The notes: a model not told the origin generated them from the sequence alone. A stretch of 64,000 bases of DNA from Haberlea rhodopensis (GCA_907163345.1 CAJQUN010000417.1:1-64000); one strand, 5' to 3'; positions 33,883-45,768 are shown, counted from the stretch's first letter. Program-made: numbers and translations.

Positions 33883-36007
33883 TGTAAGGACCCTAATCCT
33901 TAAGTGCGGAAATAAGGCATAACAGAGCTAATATAATGATCAGAGTGAGAAAAGAACATGTTGAGTCTATGAGCTTAAGCATTACATGCCATAATAATAA
34001 GGACTTCCAAAAAGAATGGATTAATTACATTCCTCATCAATGAATGCTATCAACTAGTTTTACACTACTCCTAGAGTAGACACTAGACAAAATAATCCTG
34101 TCCTTTAATCCTCAAAAGAATGCTTCACAAGCTCACCACCTCAACCCGTTCAAAGCTTGCTATCATGCCAAAAAGGTACCTACGAGGACAACCCCCAAAC
34201 ATGAGCAATAATAATCATTCATATTCAACACAATATGAAGATAAAGCGTAAATGCATAATCAATATAAAACACTTCCTGTTTTCCATGCATTTCAAACGC
34301 TTCCCGTTTGGTTGTCCCTGTACCATAACTCATGAGTATAATCAACAGATTATTTTTAATGGCCAAAACATGTCATGACATCATATACCATCACAACAGT
34401 ACCAAATATTGGTCACCATTCCCTAGTCTGTCCATCACAGTGTATTTTAATGCCCCTCGCTTATTTTCATATGGGCGGCATAGGATAACCTCGCTACAAT
34501 GGACATGCGGTACTCCCACCCCTCGCTTCACAGAGAGCGGCAAATACCCTTTCCTCGCCCCATATGACAACCACGCTCAAATGTGACATGCGGCGCTCCC
34601 ACCCCTCGCTTCACATTTAGCGGAACCAAAACAAAAAGCGGCAAGCATTAAAATCATCAAAGGATGACCACGACTCATGGGATGTGCATCCAATAATCAT
34701 AATATGCATCTATCATCAATATGCATCAATTACCATGTATATGCATCCACAATGCAACACCACATATGGCATAAATCAACATGTATATGCATCCACAATG
34801 CAATACCACATATATACCCGCATCCACAATGTATAAACAATGAGTATATAAAATACATGTTACCGTTGGGTGCCCGTACGTCCACTACGTACCTTTCCAA
34901 AATGTAGGATATGGTAGGACTTCAATGCCTTGGCTGTGTTGCCACCTGGGTTGGTTCTACATATTCACAAATACCAATATTAGAACCCAATAATAGTCCA
35001 ATACCAAAAATCCCACAAAAAGATCCAAAAATACAAAATTTTGGCCTTCGCGATCGATCGCCCATCACGGCGATCGATCGCCAAACCCTACTGCCCGAGT
35101 ACCAAATTTTGCACCCTTCGGCGATCGATCGCCACCCCTGGCGCGATCGATCGCCAGACCCGCCGATCGATCGCCCAAGAGTGGCGATCGATCGCCAAGC
35201 GCTGGCAAAACTCACTGCCTGGGCGCGATCGATCGCCTGGAATGGGCGATCGATCGCCAACCCCTGTAACCCGAAAATCCCCCATTTTTGTACCTCAAAA
35301 CCATTCCAACCCATTCCAACACTTAACCAACCAATCAATAACATAAATACCAACATAAACCACCAAAATACACTTCAAAACAAGTATAAATCTAACCCTT
35401 AACCAAAACCACAACAACCCACACAAACCCATTTCAAAATCATTAAAAACCCTTCCAAAACTAACCCAAACACAATAAAAATGATAATGAGGCATCCATA
35501 CCTCTTGGGGACCTCAAATCACCCAATTATCTTCACAAATCAAGACTTTTGGAAGGTTTTCTCTTCAACCCTAAGCTCAAGCTCGAAAATGGAAGAAGGG
35601 AAAGGGTTTGTGGGTTTTGATTTGGTAAAGTGAAAGTGATTTGGTAAAGTGGGGTTGGGGATAAAAGGGGATTGGGTTAATTTAATTAAAAGCATACCAA
35701 AATAATTCCATGGTGTATAAAACACCCCAATATGATATTTTCAAAGCATTTACTCATAATGCACCAAATATCAATTAACACATGATTCCTCATAAATTGC
35801 TAACCAAGGCAAATAAATTATGCTTCCATAATATTTACCCAACATGCACCACATGCACCCTAAAATGCAATCCCGGGTCACCCCTATCCACATGACCATG
35901 CATTTCCATAAGGTAAATAAATCCCAAAACATAATCAATTACCACATAATTAATCATGTAAACACAATTAAAGCCAAATAGCAATTAACCATTTCGGGGA
36001 TGTCACA
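33883..36007 (-). repeat. 3' LTR of element F (2125 bp)
   Basis: On the minus strand it runs from TGTGACATCCCCGAAATGG to AGGGTCCTTACA. U3 holds TTTTATACACC (TATA-like, about 35705-35715). Then come eight CGATCGATCG copies (35050-35262), the GTACGT-AGTGG-ACGTAC box (about 34873-34893), GCG/CGC repeats (34459-34625), the GGGACAACC/GGTTGTCC pair, and CTACTC-TAG-GAGTAG (34065-34079). Confidence 0.95.
35050..35262. repeat. CGATCGATCG palindrome array, F 3' LTR
   Basis: Eight full copies, most within the 12-mer GCGATCGATCGC. The 5' LTR has nine because of a 21-bp duplication. Confidence 0.96.
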
Positions 36008-36043
36008 ATACTCCCCTACTTATAAGATTTCATCCTCGAAATC
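36008..36043 (-). promoter_or_regulatory. Polypurine tract and pre-PPT stem of F
   Basis: The minus strand reads GATTTCGAGGATGAAATC (one mismatch in the stem) and then TTATAAGTAGGGGAGTAT next to the LTR. The integrase frame ends inside this region, so coding and priming sequences overlap. Confidence 0.8.
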
Positions 36044-37407
36044 ACATGCACTTACCCCAACAGAAACTAAACATAAACTCATACCAGAGAATAGTTCCGG
36101 GTAGTGCTGCACCATATGCTGCTCCGTCTCCCACGTAGCCTCCTCGACACCCCTGCGATCCCACTGAACCTTGATCACAGGTATCACTTTGTTCCGAAGT
36201 ATACGGTCTGCTCTGTCCAGAATTCTAACAGGCCGTTCTACATAAGATATATCTGACTCTAACTGAACTTCGGAAGGCTGTAACACGTGATACGGATCCG
36301 GCTCATACTTTCGCAGCATCGATACATGAAACACATCATGTATCCCAGATAAAGAAGGCGGCAAAGCCAGTCGGTAAGCTAAGGTGCCAATGCGCTGTAA
36401 GATCTCGTACGGTCCAACATACCTCGGAGACAGTTTCCCGCGCATCCCAAATCGCACAACGCCTCTGAAAGGCGAGATCTTCAAAAAGACCTTATCTCCC
36501 AACTGAAATTCCAACGGTCTCCGCCGTTTATTTGCATAGGCTTCCTGCCTGTCTTGGGCCGCTTTCATTTTCTGCCTTATAATCTTTATCTTCTCTTCCA
36601 TTTCCCGGATTAACTCAGGCCCTCCAACTGATCTACTGTCCAAATCATCCCAACACAAGGGCGATCTACATCGTCTGCCATAAAGAGCTTCAAACGGAGC
36701 CATCTGAATACTTGCCTGGTAGCTATTGTTATAAGAAAACTCTACCAGAGGCACTGAATCTTGCCAAGTGGCATCGAACTCCAAAACACAAGCTCTTAAC
36801 ATGTCCTCGAGCGTCTGGATAGTGCGCTCGGTCTGGCCATCCGTCTGAGGATGATAAGCAGTACTCAATCTGACTTCAGTTCCCAAGGCTGACTGAAGGC
36901 CTTCCCAGAAATGAGATGTGAATCGCGGATCTCGATCTGACACTATGGAAACGGGGATCCCATGCAATCTCACCACATCTCTAATATATAACTGCGTCAT
37001 CCTCAAGAATGTAAATGTCATGCTATAGGGGATAAAGTGGGCTACCTTAGTCAATCTGTCCACAATCACCCAAATAGCATCGAATCCTGAAGCACTCCTC
37101 GGCAAATGAGTCACGAAGTCCATGGAAATGTGCTCCCACTTCCACTTCGGTATCTCCAAGCTCCTCAATTCGCCGCCAGGTCTCTGCCTCTCTGCCTTAA
37201 CCTGCTGGCAGATCAGACACCTCTTCACAAAAGCGACGACATCTGATTTCATTCTCTTCCACCAAAACTGACCACGCAGATCTCTGTACATCTTCTTCCC
37301 GCATGGGTGGATGCTAAGTCTGCTACTGTGAGCTCGCTCCAAGATTCCCTTACGCAACTCCGGCGTACTCGGAACTACCCAGCGGTTACCCAATCTCAAA
37401 GATCCAG
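36020..37407 (-). CDS. pol: Element F pol, integrase and chromodomain
   Basis: Second half of F's polyprotein, in the frame after the 1-nt insertion near 37406. Motifs in order: zinc finger (AHSSRLSIHP ... CLICQQVKA), catalytic D,D,E segments in MDFVTHLP, VSDRDPRFTSHFW and HPQTDGQTERTIQTLED, the C-terminal GKLSPRYVGPYEILQ fold, and a chromodomain with IKVQWDRRGVEEATWETEQH. Integrase inserts the DNA copy into the genome; in chromoviruses the chromodomain is thought to guide insertion to heterochromatin. The frame ends DFEDEIL at the PPT. It has no start of its own and would be made only as part of the polyprotein. Confidence 0.92.
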
Positions 37408-40400
37408 TCTTCGGCCACTCTGAACTTCGTCGGCTGACCAAGATGCACTATAGACAACCATCTCTGAACCTCAGCATCTGATCTCTGAGCTCTCCTGATG
37501 TTCTCATAAATATCTGGCTCAGCTAATAAGGTAGAGACATACACTGGTGATGCATCTATATCAAAATCATAGCCGAGATGGCAATAGGAGGTCATCATAG
37601 CCGACAAATGGATGACGTCCTCAGCAGAACTCCTCACTTTCCGGCTCAAGGCGTCCGCTGTCAAATTGGCTTTCCCGGGATGGTACTCTATCTCACAGTC
37701 ATAGTCCTTGAGTAGGTCCATCCATCTCCTCTGCCTCATGTTCAGCTCCGCCTGAGTGAATAGAAACTTGAGGCTCTTGTGATCCGTGTATATGGTGAAT
37801 GAAGTGCCATATAAGTAATGTCTCCAGATCTTCAGGGCGAAGATGATAGCCGCCAATTCCAAGTCATGAACTGGATATCTGGTCTCATGCGGCTTCAACT
37901 GTCTCGATGCATAAGCTACCACATGCTTATCTTGCATCAGAACACACCCAAGGCCCTGCAGTGATGCATCAGTATACAGAACAAATCTGGAGTTCTCCGT
38001 CGGGATCACTAACACTGGCGCCATCGTCAACCGGTGCTTTAACTCCTGGAAGCTCTCCTCACAAGCTTCTGACCAAAAGAAAGGCACACCCTTCTGAGTC
38101 AACTGAGTCAGCGGCTTGGCAATCTTCGAAAAGCCCTCAACAAAGCGCCGATAATACCCGGCCAAACCAAGAAAACTCCGGATCTCAGGCACAGAAATGG
38201 GGGCAGCCCACTCCATCACAGCCTCAATCTTCTTGGGGTCCACTGATATCCCGCTGCTCGAAATGACATGCCCCAGAAACACTACACTGCTCAGCCAAAA
38301 CTCGCACTTACTGAGCTTAGCATACAACTGATGCTCTCTGAGAATCTGAAGCACTGTCCTCAAGTGTTTCACATGATCTTCCTCGCTCCGGGAGTAGATA
38401 AGAATGTCGTCAATAAACACGATGACGAACTGATCAAGATACTGCTGAAACACTCTGTTCATCAGACTCATGAAGACTGCTGGAGCATTCGTCACACCGA
38501 ACGGCATCACTAAGAACTCATAATGCCCGTATCGTGTCCGGAATGCTGTCTTCTGCACATCATCCTCTCTGACCCGAATCTGATGATACCCGGACCTCAA
38601 ATCAATCTTGCTATACACCCTGGTACCTTGCAACTGATCAAACAAGTCGTCAATCCTTGGGAGAGGATACTTGTTCTTCACTGTAGCCTTATTCAGCTGC
38701 CGGTAATCGATGCACAGCCGCATCGAACCGTCCTTCTTCTTCACAAAGAGAACTGGTGCGCCCCATGGCGACACGCTCGGGCGTATATACCCCTTGTCAA
38801 AGAGATCCTGCAACTGTTCTTTCAACTCTCTCAACTCAGCCGGTGCCATCCTATAAGGTGCACGAGAGATAGCGGATGTCCCTGGCAACAGCTCGATCCC
38901 AAACTCAACTTCCCTAGCCGGTGGGAATCCTGGGATCTCTTCTGGGAATACATCTGCGAACTCTGCCACTACTGGCACATCCTCAACTCTCAGTTCTTTA
39001 CTCTTCCCAGACGTGTCCACGGCATAAATAAGATAGCCCGTGTGTCCACGTTCCAACAACTGAGTCATCTTGATCGCTGAAATCAACGGAATCTTCGCAC
39101 GAGAACCGTTGCCAAAGAAAGTCCACTGACTGCCCAACTCAGGTCTGAACTTCACTGTTCTCTGCCGGCAATCTACCACTGCCTGATATCTGTTCAGAAC
39201 ATCAATACCCAAGATGCAGTCGAAGTCTAACATACCCAGCACAATCAAGTCTGATCTCAACTCGTTGCCTTCAAAATAAATGAGGCTATCTGCCAAGAAC
39301 TGATCAGCAACGACGTTTCTTCCAGTGGGTGTCGAGACAAGGAGAGGCATGGGTAAAGAAGACGTGCGCATATGGTGTCTCTCCACGAATCCCACAGACA
39401 CAAAAGAATGGGAGGCACCTGTATCTATCAAAACAAAAGCAGGGTACGTAAATAGATGGCACGTACCGGCAATCACCTCCTCCGGGGCTGCCTGAGCCTG
39501 CTCTCTGGTCAGTGCATATACCTGTCCCTGGGGCGGTCCCACTGTCTGACCTCCCGACGGACGAAGCCCAAACTGCTGCCTCTGCTGCACTGTCCTGTCC
39601 TCAAACCTTGGCCTGCTGCCCTGATACTCTGACTGGCCTCCCCTGGTGGGACAATACCGAGCAATGTGGCCCATCTTGCCACAAACATAACATGCAGGAC
39701 ACTTGTTTGAAGAATGTGGTCCTCCACAATTGTTGCACCTCGGCTCTCCCGGCCTATCCCCTTGTGAAGATCCTCGATTGGCCGACCAATTGCCCTTCTT
39801 GCCATCCTGTTTCTGACCAAAGTGTTTCTTTCCACCATACCTTGAAGATGAAGAGGCACCACTGGGCTTAAATGGCTCACCCCAAGGCCTCAAACTGTCA
39901 CTAGTCTGCCTCTGCTGCGGTACTGGTGGTGGCATAGCGTAAGCTCCCACTCCTAGCTCAGCAAGCTCCGCTCTTGTGAGAGCATCATCAAAAGAAGTTG
40001 GGTTATTAGTGATAACCCGGTCATAGAGCTCCGGTCGCAACCCTTTCATGAAATTTCTCATCTTAGCGTGTCCACTGGTGGCAATGTGGGGAACGTATCT
40101 CAACAACGAAGAGTACCGTGTGGCATAGTCTGCCACTGTCATGTTCCCCTGCCTCAGACTTGTAAACTCATCCTCCTTTGTCTGTCTTGCTGCCGCGGAG
40201 AAGTACCGATTCAGAAACCTAGTCCTGAAGAGAGTCCAGTCAATCACAGCACCCAGTGCTCTCATTTCCATTACTGTGCTCCTCCACCACATCAGAGGTT
40301 TCTTGGCTAATTGAAACTCCGCTAGCCTCAGCCAAGCCGTCACAGCACAAGGAGCCGATACGAAGATCTGCTCAAGTCTTTCTAACCACTCTTCAGCCTC

Positions 40401-40586
40401 TTCTCCGGACTCTGTCCCCTCAAACCGGGGCGGATGGTAAGATAGGAATTGTGTCAAGCTAATCTCACCCGGTAGCAGCAACTGAACCACTGGTTCCATT
40501 CCTACAGCCGGTGGAGGTAGAGGGTTTGTCTGTCCAATACTAGCATTCATGCTCCCCATATCACCGACTTCCTCATTAGCAGCCAT
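37386..40586 (-). CDS. gag-pol: Element F gag-PR-RT-RNase H polyprotein (ends by frameshift)
   Basis: The start is the ATG at 40586 (MAANEEVGDMGS), aligned with the starts of A and D. About residues 55-200 form the Gag capsid-like domain (FEGTESGEEAEEWLERLEQIF, LRPELYDRVI). The zinc knuckles are CNNCGGPHSSNKC and a standard CCHC, CYVCGKMGHIARYC. Protease has LIDTGASHSFVS. RT has LCIDYRQLN and FIDDILIYS. RNase H has LYTDASLQGLG, TDHKSLKFL and ADALSRK. An extra base near 37406 shifts the frame after KFRVAED, giving a stop at 37386. Gag and Pol are in one frame, as usual for this lineage. A sequencing error could explain the single lesion. Confidence 0.94.
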   Translation of the reverse strand: MAANEEVGDMGSMNASIGQTNPLPPPAVGMEPVVQLLLPGEISLTQFLSYHPPRFEGTESGEEAEEWLERLEQIFVSAPCAVTAWLRLAEFQLAKKPLMWWRSTVMEMRALGAVIDWTLFRTRFLNRYFSAAARQTKEDEFTSLRQGNMTVADYATRYSSLLRYVPHIATSGHAKMRNFMKGLRPELYDRVITNNPTSFDDALTRAELAELGVGAYAMPPPVPQQRQTSDSLRPWGEPFKPSGASSSSRYGGKKHFGQKQDGKKGNWSANRGSSQGDRPGEPRCNNCGGPHSSNKCPACYVCGKMGHIARYCPTRGGQSEYQGSRPRFEDRTVQQRQQFGLRPSGGQTVGPPQGQVYALTREQAQAAPEEVIAGTCHLFTYPAFVLIDTGASHSFVSVGFVERHHMRTSSLPMPLLVSTPTGRNVVADQFLADSLIYFEGNELRSDLIVLGMLDFDCILGIDVLNRYQAVVDCRQRTVKFRPELGSQWTFFGNGSRAKIPLISAIKMTQLLERGHTGYLIYAVDTSGKSKELRVEDVPVVAEFADVFPEEIPGFPPAREVEFGIELLPGTSAISRAPYRMAPAELRELKEQLQDLFDKGYIRPSVSPWGAPVLFVKKKDGSMRLCIDYRQLNKATVKNKYPLPRIDDLFDQLQGTRVYSKIDLRSGYHQIRVREDDVQKTAFRTRYGHYEFLVMPFGVTNAPAVFMSLMNRVFQQYLDQFVIVFIDDILIYSRSEEDHVKHLRTVLQILREHQLYAKLSKCEFWLSSVVFLGHVISSSGISVDPKKIEAVMEWAAPISVPEIRSFLGLAGYYRRFVEGFSKIAKPLTQLTQKGVPFFWSEACEESFQELKHRLTMAPVLVIPTENSRFVLYTDASLQGLGCVLMQDKHVVAYASRQLKPHETRYPVHDLELAAIIFALKIWRHYLYGTSFTIYTDHKSLKFLFTQAELNMRQRRWMDLLKDYDCEIEYHPGKANLTADALSRKVRSSAEDVIHLSAMMTSYCHLGYDFDIDASPVYVSTLLAEPDIYENIRRAQRSDAEVQRWLSIVHLGQPTKFRVAEDWIFEIG

Positions 40587-40771
40587 GCTGTAACACAAAT
40601 GTTAACAACAATTCCAAAGCAATACATGACATACCGTTAGATAACAGGAGTGATATAAGCATGTTAGTACAGGATATACAAAATATGCACCACATGCATA
40701 AACATGCTTCAAATGTAAGCACCTAGCCAACCATGCTAAGGCTACCCTTCACTCGTTCCCGGGTTCTCTAA

Positions 40772-40788
40772 CCACTGCTTTGATACCA
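40772..40788 (-). promoter_or_regulatory. Primer-binding site of F, one mismatch
   Basis: The minus strand reads TGGTATCAAAGCAGTGG; the others have TGGTATCAGAGC. The one change weakens the match to initiator tRNA-Met. Confidence 0.88.
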
Positions 40789-40792
40789 CTAA

Positions 40793-42939
40793 TGTAAGGA
40801 CCCTAATCCTTAAGTGCGGAAATAAGGCATAACAGAGCTAATATAATGATCAGAGTGAGAAAAGAACATGTTGAGTCTATGAGCTTAAGCATTACATGCC
40901 ATAATAATAAGGACTTCCAAAAAGAATAGATTAATTACATTCCTCATCAATGAATGCTATCAACTAGTTTTACACTACTCCTAGAGTAGACACTAGACAA
41001 AATAATCCTGTCCTTTAATCCTCAAAAGAATGTTTCACAAGCTCACCACCTCAACCCGTTCAAAGCTTGCTATCATGCCAAAAAGGTACCTACAAGGACA
41101 ACCCCCAAACATGAGCAATAATAATCATTCATATTCAACACAATATGAAGATAAAGCGTAAATGCATAATCAATATAAAACACTTCCTGTTTTCCATGCA
41201 TTTCAAACGCTTCCCGTTTGGTTGTCCCTGTACCATAACTCATGAGTATAATCAACAGATTATTTTTAATGGCCAAAACATGTCATGACATCATATACCA
41301 TCTCAACAGTACCAAATATTGGTCACCATTCCCTAGTCTGTCCATCACAGTGTATTTTAATGCCCCTCGCTTATTTTCATATGGGCGGCATAGGATAACC
41401 TCGCTACAATGGACATGCGGTACTCCCACCCCTCGCTTCACAGAGAGCGGCAAATACCCTTTCATCGCCCCATATGACAACCACGCTCAAATGTGACATG
41501 CGGCGCTCCCACCCCTCGCTTCACATTTAGCGGAACCAAAACAAAAAGCGGCAAGCATTAAAATCATCAAAGGATGACCACGACTCATGGGATGTGCATC
41601 CAATAATCATAATATGCATCTATCATCAATATGCATCAATTACCATGTATATGCATCCACAATGCAACACCACATATGGCATAAATCAACATGTATATGC
41701 ATCCACAATGCAATACCACATATATACCCGCATCCACAATGCATAAACAATGAGTATATAAAATACATGTTACCGTTGGGTGCCCGTACGTCCACTACGT
41801 ACCTTTCCAAAATGTAGGATATGGTAGGACTTCAATGCCTTGGTTGTGTTGCCACCTGGGTTGGTTCTACATATTCACAAATACCAATATTAGAACCCAA
41901 TAATAGTCCAATACCAAAAATCCCACAAAAAGATCCAAAAATACAAAATTTTGGCCTTCGCGATCGATCGCCCATCACGGCGATCGATCGCCAAACCCTA
42001 CTGCCCGAGTACCAAATTTTGCACCCTTCGGCGATCGATCGCCACCCCTGGCGCGATCGATCGCCAGACCCGCCGATCGATCGCCCAAGAGTGGCGATCG
42101 ATCGCCAAGCGCTGGCAAAACTCACTGCCTGGGCGCGATCGATCGCCTGGAATGGGCGATCGATCGCCTGGAATGGGCGATCGATCGCCAACCCCTGTAA
42201 CCCGAAAATCCCCCATTTTTGTACCTCAAAACCATTCCAACCCATTCCAACACTTAACCAACCAATCAATAACATAAATACCAACATAAACCACCAAAAT
42301 ACACTTCAAAACAAGTATAAATCTAACCCTTAACCAAAACCACAACAACCCACACAAACCCATTTCAAAATCATTAAAAACCCTTCCAAAACTAACCCAA
42401 ACACAATAAAAATGATAATGAGGCATCCATACCTCTTGGGGACCTCAAATCACCCAATTATCTTCACAAATCAAGACTTTTGGAAGGTTTTCTCTTCAAC
42501 CCTAAGCTCAAGCTCGAAAATGGAAGAAGGGAAAGGGTTTGTGTGTTTTGATTTGGTAAAGTGAAAGTGATTTGGTAAAGTGGGGTTGGGGATAAAAGGG
42601 GATTGGGTTAATTTAATTAAAAGCATACCAAAATAATTACATGGTGTATAAAACACCCCAATATGATATTTTCAAAGCATTTACTCATAATGCACCAAAT
42701 ATCAATTAACACATGATTCCTCATAAATTGCTAACCAAGGCAAATAAATTATGCTTCCCATAATATTTACCCAACATGCACCACATGCACCCTAAAATGC
42801 AATCCCGGGTCACCCCTATCCACATGACCATGCATTTCCATAAGGTAAATAAATCCCAAAACATAATCAATTACCACATAATTAATCATGTAAACACAAT
42901 TAAAGCCAAATAGCAATTAACCATTTCGGGGATGTCACA
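40793..42939 (-). repeat. 5' LTR of element F (2147 bp)
   Basis: Near-copy of 33883-36007, with one extra 21-bp unit (GGAATGGGCGATCGATCGCCT) near 42150-42185. The module order is as in the 3' LTR: nine palindromes at 41960-42190, GTACGT box about 41783-41803, hairpin repeats 41369-41535. Confidence 0.95.
41960..42190. repeat. CGATCGATCG palindrome array, F 5' LTR
   Basis: Nine full copies. The extra copy shows that the array grows by tandem duplication of a unit containing one palindrome. Confidence 0.96.
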
Positions 42940-42944
42940 AACAC
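42940..42944. repeat. Target-site duplication of F, right copy
   Basis: AACAC, identical to 33878-33882. Confidence 0.95.
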
Positions 42945-43850
42945 ACAGCCCAAACCCTGTAGTGATGCGTCCGTATACAAGGCGAATCTCTTATTCTCAG
43001 ACGGAATTACCAACACAGGCGCTGTAGTCAAGCGACGCTTTAGCTCTTGGAAGCTTCCCTCACAAGCCTCAGACCAATAGAAGGGGACTCCTTTCTGAGT
43101 CAGCTGTGTCAGGGGTTTGGCAATCTTTGAAAAACCTACGACGAAACGTCGGTAATAACCTGCCAAACCGAGGAAACTCCGTATCTCCGGTACAGAAGTG
43201 GGTGCAGCCCACTCCATCACAGCTTCAATCTTCCTGGGATCCACAGATATCCCTCTGCTAGATATGACATGGCCTAAGAATACCACATTGTCCAACCAGA
43301 ACTCGCACTTGCTAAGCTTTGCATATAACTGATGATCCCTAAGGATTTGGAGTACTGTCCTCAAGTGCCTTACATGTTCTTCTTCAGTCCGAGAGTAAAT
43401 GAGTATGTCGTCAATGAAGACTATAACGAACTGATCCAAAAATGGCTGGAACACTCTGTTCATCAGACTCATGAAAACAGCTGGGGCATTTGTCACCCCA
43501 AAAGGCATGACTAAGAATTCATAGTGCCCATATCTAGTCCTGAAAGCTGTCTTCTGAACATCATCTTCCCTTACTCGAATCTGATGGTACCCCGACCTCA
43601 GATCGATCTTACTGTAGAGCCTTGTACCCTGCAGTTGGTCAAACAAATCATCAATCCTTGGGAGCGGATACTTATTCTTTACTGTGGCTTTGTTCAGTTG
43701 CCTGTAGTCAATGCATAGACGCATCGATCCATCTTTCTTCTTAACGAATAAGACAGGCGCACCCCAGGGCAACACGCTAGGGCGTATGTAGCCTTTATCA
43801 AGGAGCTCTTGCAACTGAATCTTTAACTCTCTTAGCTCCGCTGGTGCCAT
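42945..43850 (-). pseudogene. pol: Element D pol: reverse transcriptase and start of RNase H
   Basis: The minus frame starts at MAPAELRELKIQLQ and carries LCIDYRQLN, SKIDLRSGYHQIRV, MPFGVTNAPAVF and FIDDILIYS, then the connection domain, and ends at LYTDASLQGLG where F is inserted. It is open throughout. A 1-nt change near 43852 separates it from the upstream frame. Confidence 0.93.
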
Positions 43851-44926
43851 CCTATAATGGCACGAGAAATGGGAGACGTCCCCGGTAGTAACTCAATCCC
43901 AAACTCGACCTCTCTCGTCGGTGGGAATCCGGGAATCTCTTCCGAAAAAACATCAGGAAACTCCGCCACTACGGGCACATCCTCAACCTTTACTTCTTCC
44001 CTCTTTTCCGCAACATCCACAGCATAGATAAGATATCCTGCATGGCCTCGTTCCAATAACTGTGCCATCTTGGCAGCAGATATCAACAGAATCTTTGGAC
44101 GAGAACCATCCCCAAAGAATGTCCACTGGACTCCCATATCATACCTGAATCGGACAGTCCTCTGCCTGCAGTTCACGACTGCCTGATACCTGTTCAGAAC
44201 ATCAATGCCTACAATACAGTCAAAGTCTGACATCCCCAGAATAATCAAATCTGACCTTAGTTCATTATCCTCAAAATAAATGAGGCCATCATAGACAATC
44301 TGATCTGTAGTCAAACTTCTTCCAGCGGGGGTCGAGACCATAAGAGGCATGGGTGACGGAGAAGTGCATATGTGGTGCCTTTCCACAAAACTCGTCGACA
44401 CAAAAGAGTGTGACACACCTGTGTCTATCAATATAAGAGCAGGGTGCGTAAATAAAAGACACGTACCCGCTATCACCTCCTCCGGAGCCGCTGTAGCCTG
44501 CTCCCTCGTCAAAGCATACACCTGTCCCTGAGGTGGCCCCGTGGGCTGACCTCCATACTGCCTCGGTGCAAAATGTGGTCTGTGCTGTGCCGCTCTGTCC
44601 GCAGGCCTCCCCGTAGAGTTCTGTTGTCTCCCCCTGTTGGGACATTGCCGAGCAAAGTGGCCTCTGTCGCCACAGACATAGCATCCTACGTAGTCTTTTG
44701 CCAAATGTGGTTGCCCACAAAGAGTGCACTGAACTCTTCCAGATCTGTCTCCCTGAGACTGTCCTCTCCCGGATGGGGCATCATTTCTACGGTTCCCTTT
44801 CCAACGATTCTCAGGCCTCTTGCCACTGAACCTCGAAGTGGTTGTGTTCCCCCTTGGTTTGAATTGATCACCCCTCGACCTCAAATTGTCAGAAGTAGAT
44901 TTCCGAGGGGGTGCTGGAGGTGGCAC
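43832..44926 (-). pseudogene. gag-pol: Element D: Gag C-terminal part, protease, RT start
   Basis: Proline-rich linker (MPPPAPPRKS), zinc knuckles (CTLCGQPHLAKDYVGC and CYVCGDRGHFARQC), protease with LIDTGVSHSFVST (Ala to Val next to the active-site Asp-Thr-Gly) and the RT N-terminus (EEIPGFPPTREVEFGIELLPG). It ends by a frameshift near 43852. Frameshifts at both ends separate it from the gag start and from RT. Confidence 0.92.
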
Positions 44927-44930
44927 TGCA

Positions 44931-45584
44931 TCAGGATATGCGCCAACTCCCTAGTTCGGCTAGCTCGGCTCGTGAAAGTGCATCATCAAAACAGGCAGGG
45001 CCATAGGTAATTACCCTGTCATACAGTTCCGGCCTCAAGCCCTTCATGAAGTTCCTCATCTTCGCTTGAGTGCTTGCAGCAATGTGAGGTACATACCGAA
45101 GTAAGGAACAATAATGTAGAGCATAATCTGATACAGGCATGGTACCTTGCTTGAGGTTGGTAAACTCATCCTCTTTAGCCTGTCTCGCTGCAGCTGAGAA
45201 ATAACGGGCCAGAAACCGCGTCCTGAAAAGTTTCCAATTGATCTCCTGACTCTGAGCCTCTTGCTCTATCACTGTGGTCTTCCACCACATCAGTGCCTTC
45301 TTAGCCAGCTGAAATTCTGCTAATCTGATCCATGCCGTCTTTGCACAAGGCGCTGCCACAAATATCTGCTCAATCCTCTCTAACCATTCCTCAGCCTTTT
45401 CCCCTGTTTCAGTTCCTTCGAACATCGGGGGTCGGTACATCATAAATTGAGCCAAGCTCAACTCCCAGGGTAACAATTGCTGTTTCGAAGGCTCTTCGCC
45501 CAAGGCTGGCGGTGGCAGTGGGTTCGTACGCCCAACACTTGCATTTACACTAATAGCGTCACCCACTTCTATATTCGCTGCCAT
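44931..45584 (-). pseudogene. gag: Element D gag, N-terminal part
   Basis: The ATG at 45584 (MAANIEVGDAIS) is preceded on the minus strand by TTTGTGTTGCAGC. The capsid-like domain includes FEGTETGEKAEEWLERIEQIF and LRPELYDRVITY. The frame is lost after AELAELG by a 1-nt shift near 44945. It aligns with F's gag over its whole length. Confidence 0.92.
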
Positions 45585-45768
45585 GCTGCAACACAAAGGT
45601 TAATAACAATACCCAAAAGCAGTTCATAAAGTACATCGTTAGATAATTAAACATGTTAGCATAATATCTTCTACTTCATATACAACATACATATAAAACA
45701 TGTTTAAAAGTAAGCACCTAGCTAACTCATTGCTAAGGCTACCCTTCACTCATTCCCGGGTTATCTAA

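Larger units (their letters stand above)
33883..42939 (-). mobile_element. Element F: nearly intact chromovirus, young
   Basis: Complete 9.06 kb element on the minus strand: LTRs of 2147 (5') and 2125 bp (3'), PBS, gag-pol, PPT and TSD AACAC. The LTRs differ by about nine substitutions that I noticed, one 21-bp tandem duplication and one 1-bp indel. The coding region has a single obvious lesion, a 1-nt insertion. It inserted into the RNase H region of D in the same orientation. It is the best candidate in the window for a recently active autonomous element. Confidence 0.95.

Noticed and set aside
38523..39080. 185-codon plus-strand frame within F.
   Set aside because: It is the antisense shadow of the RT-protease coding region; similar shadows occur opposite the pol of A, B and D.
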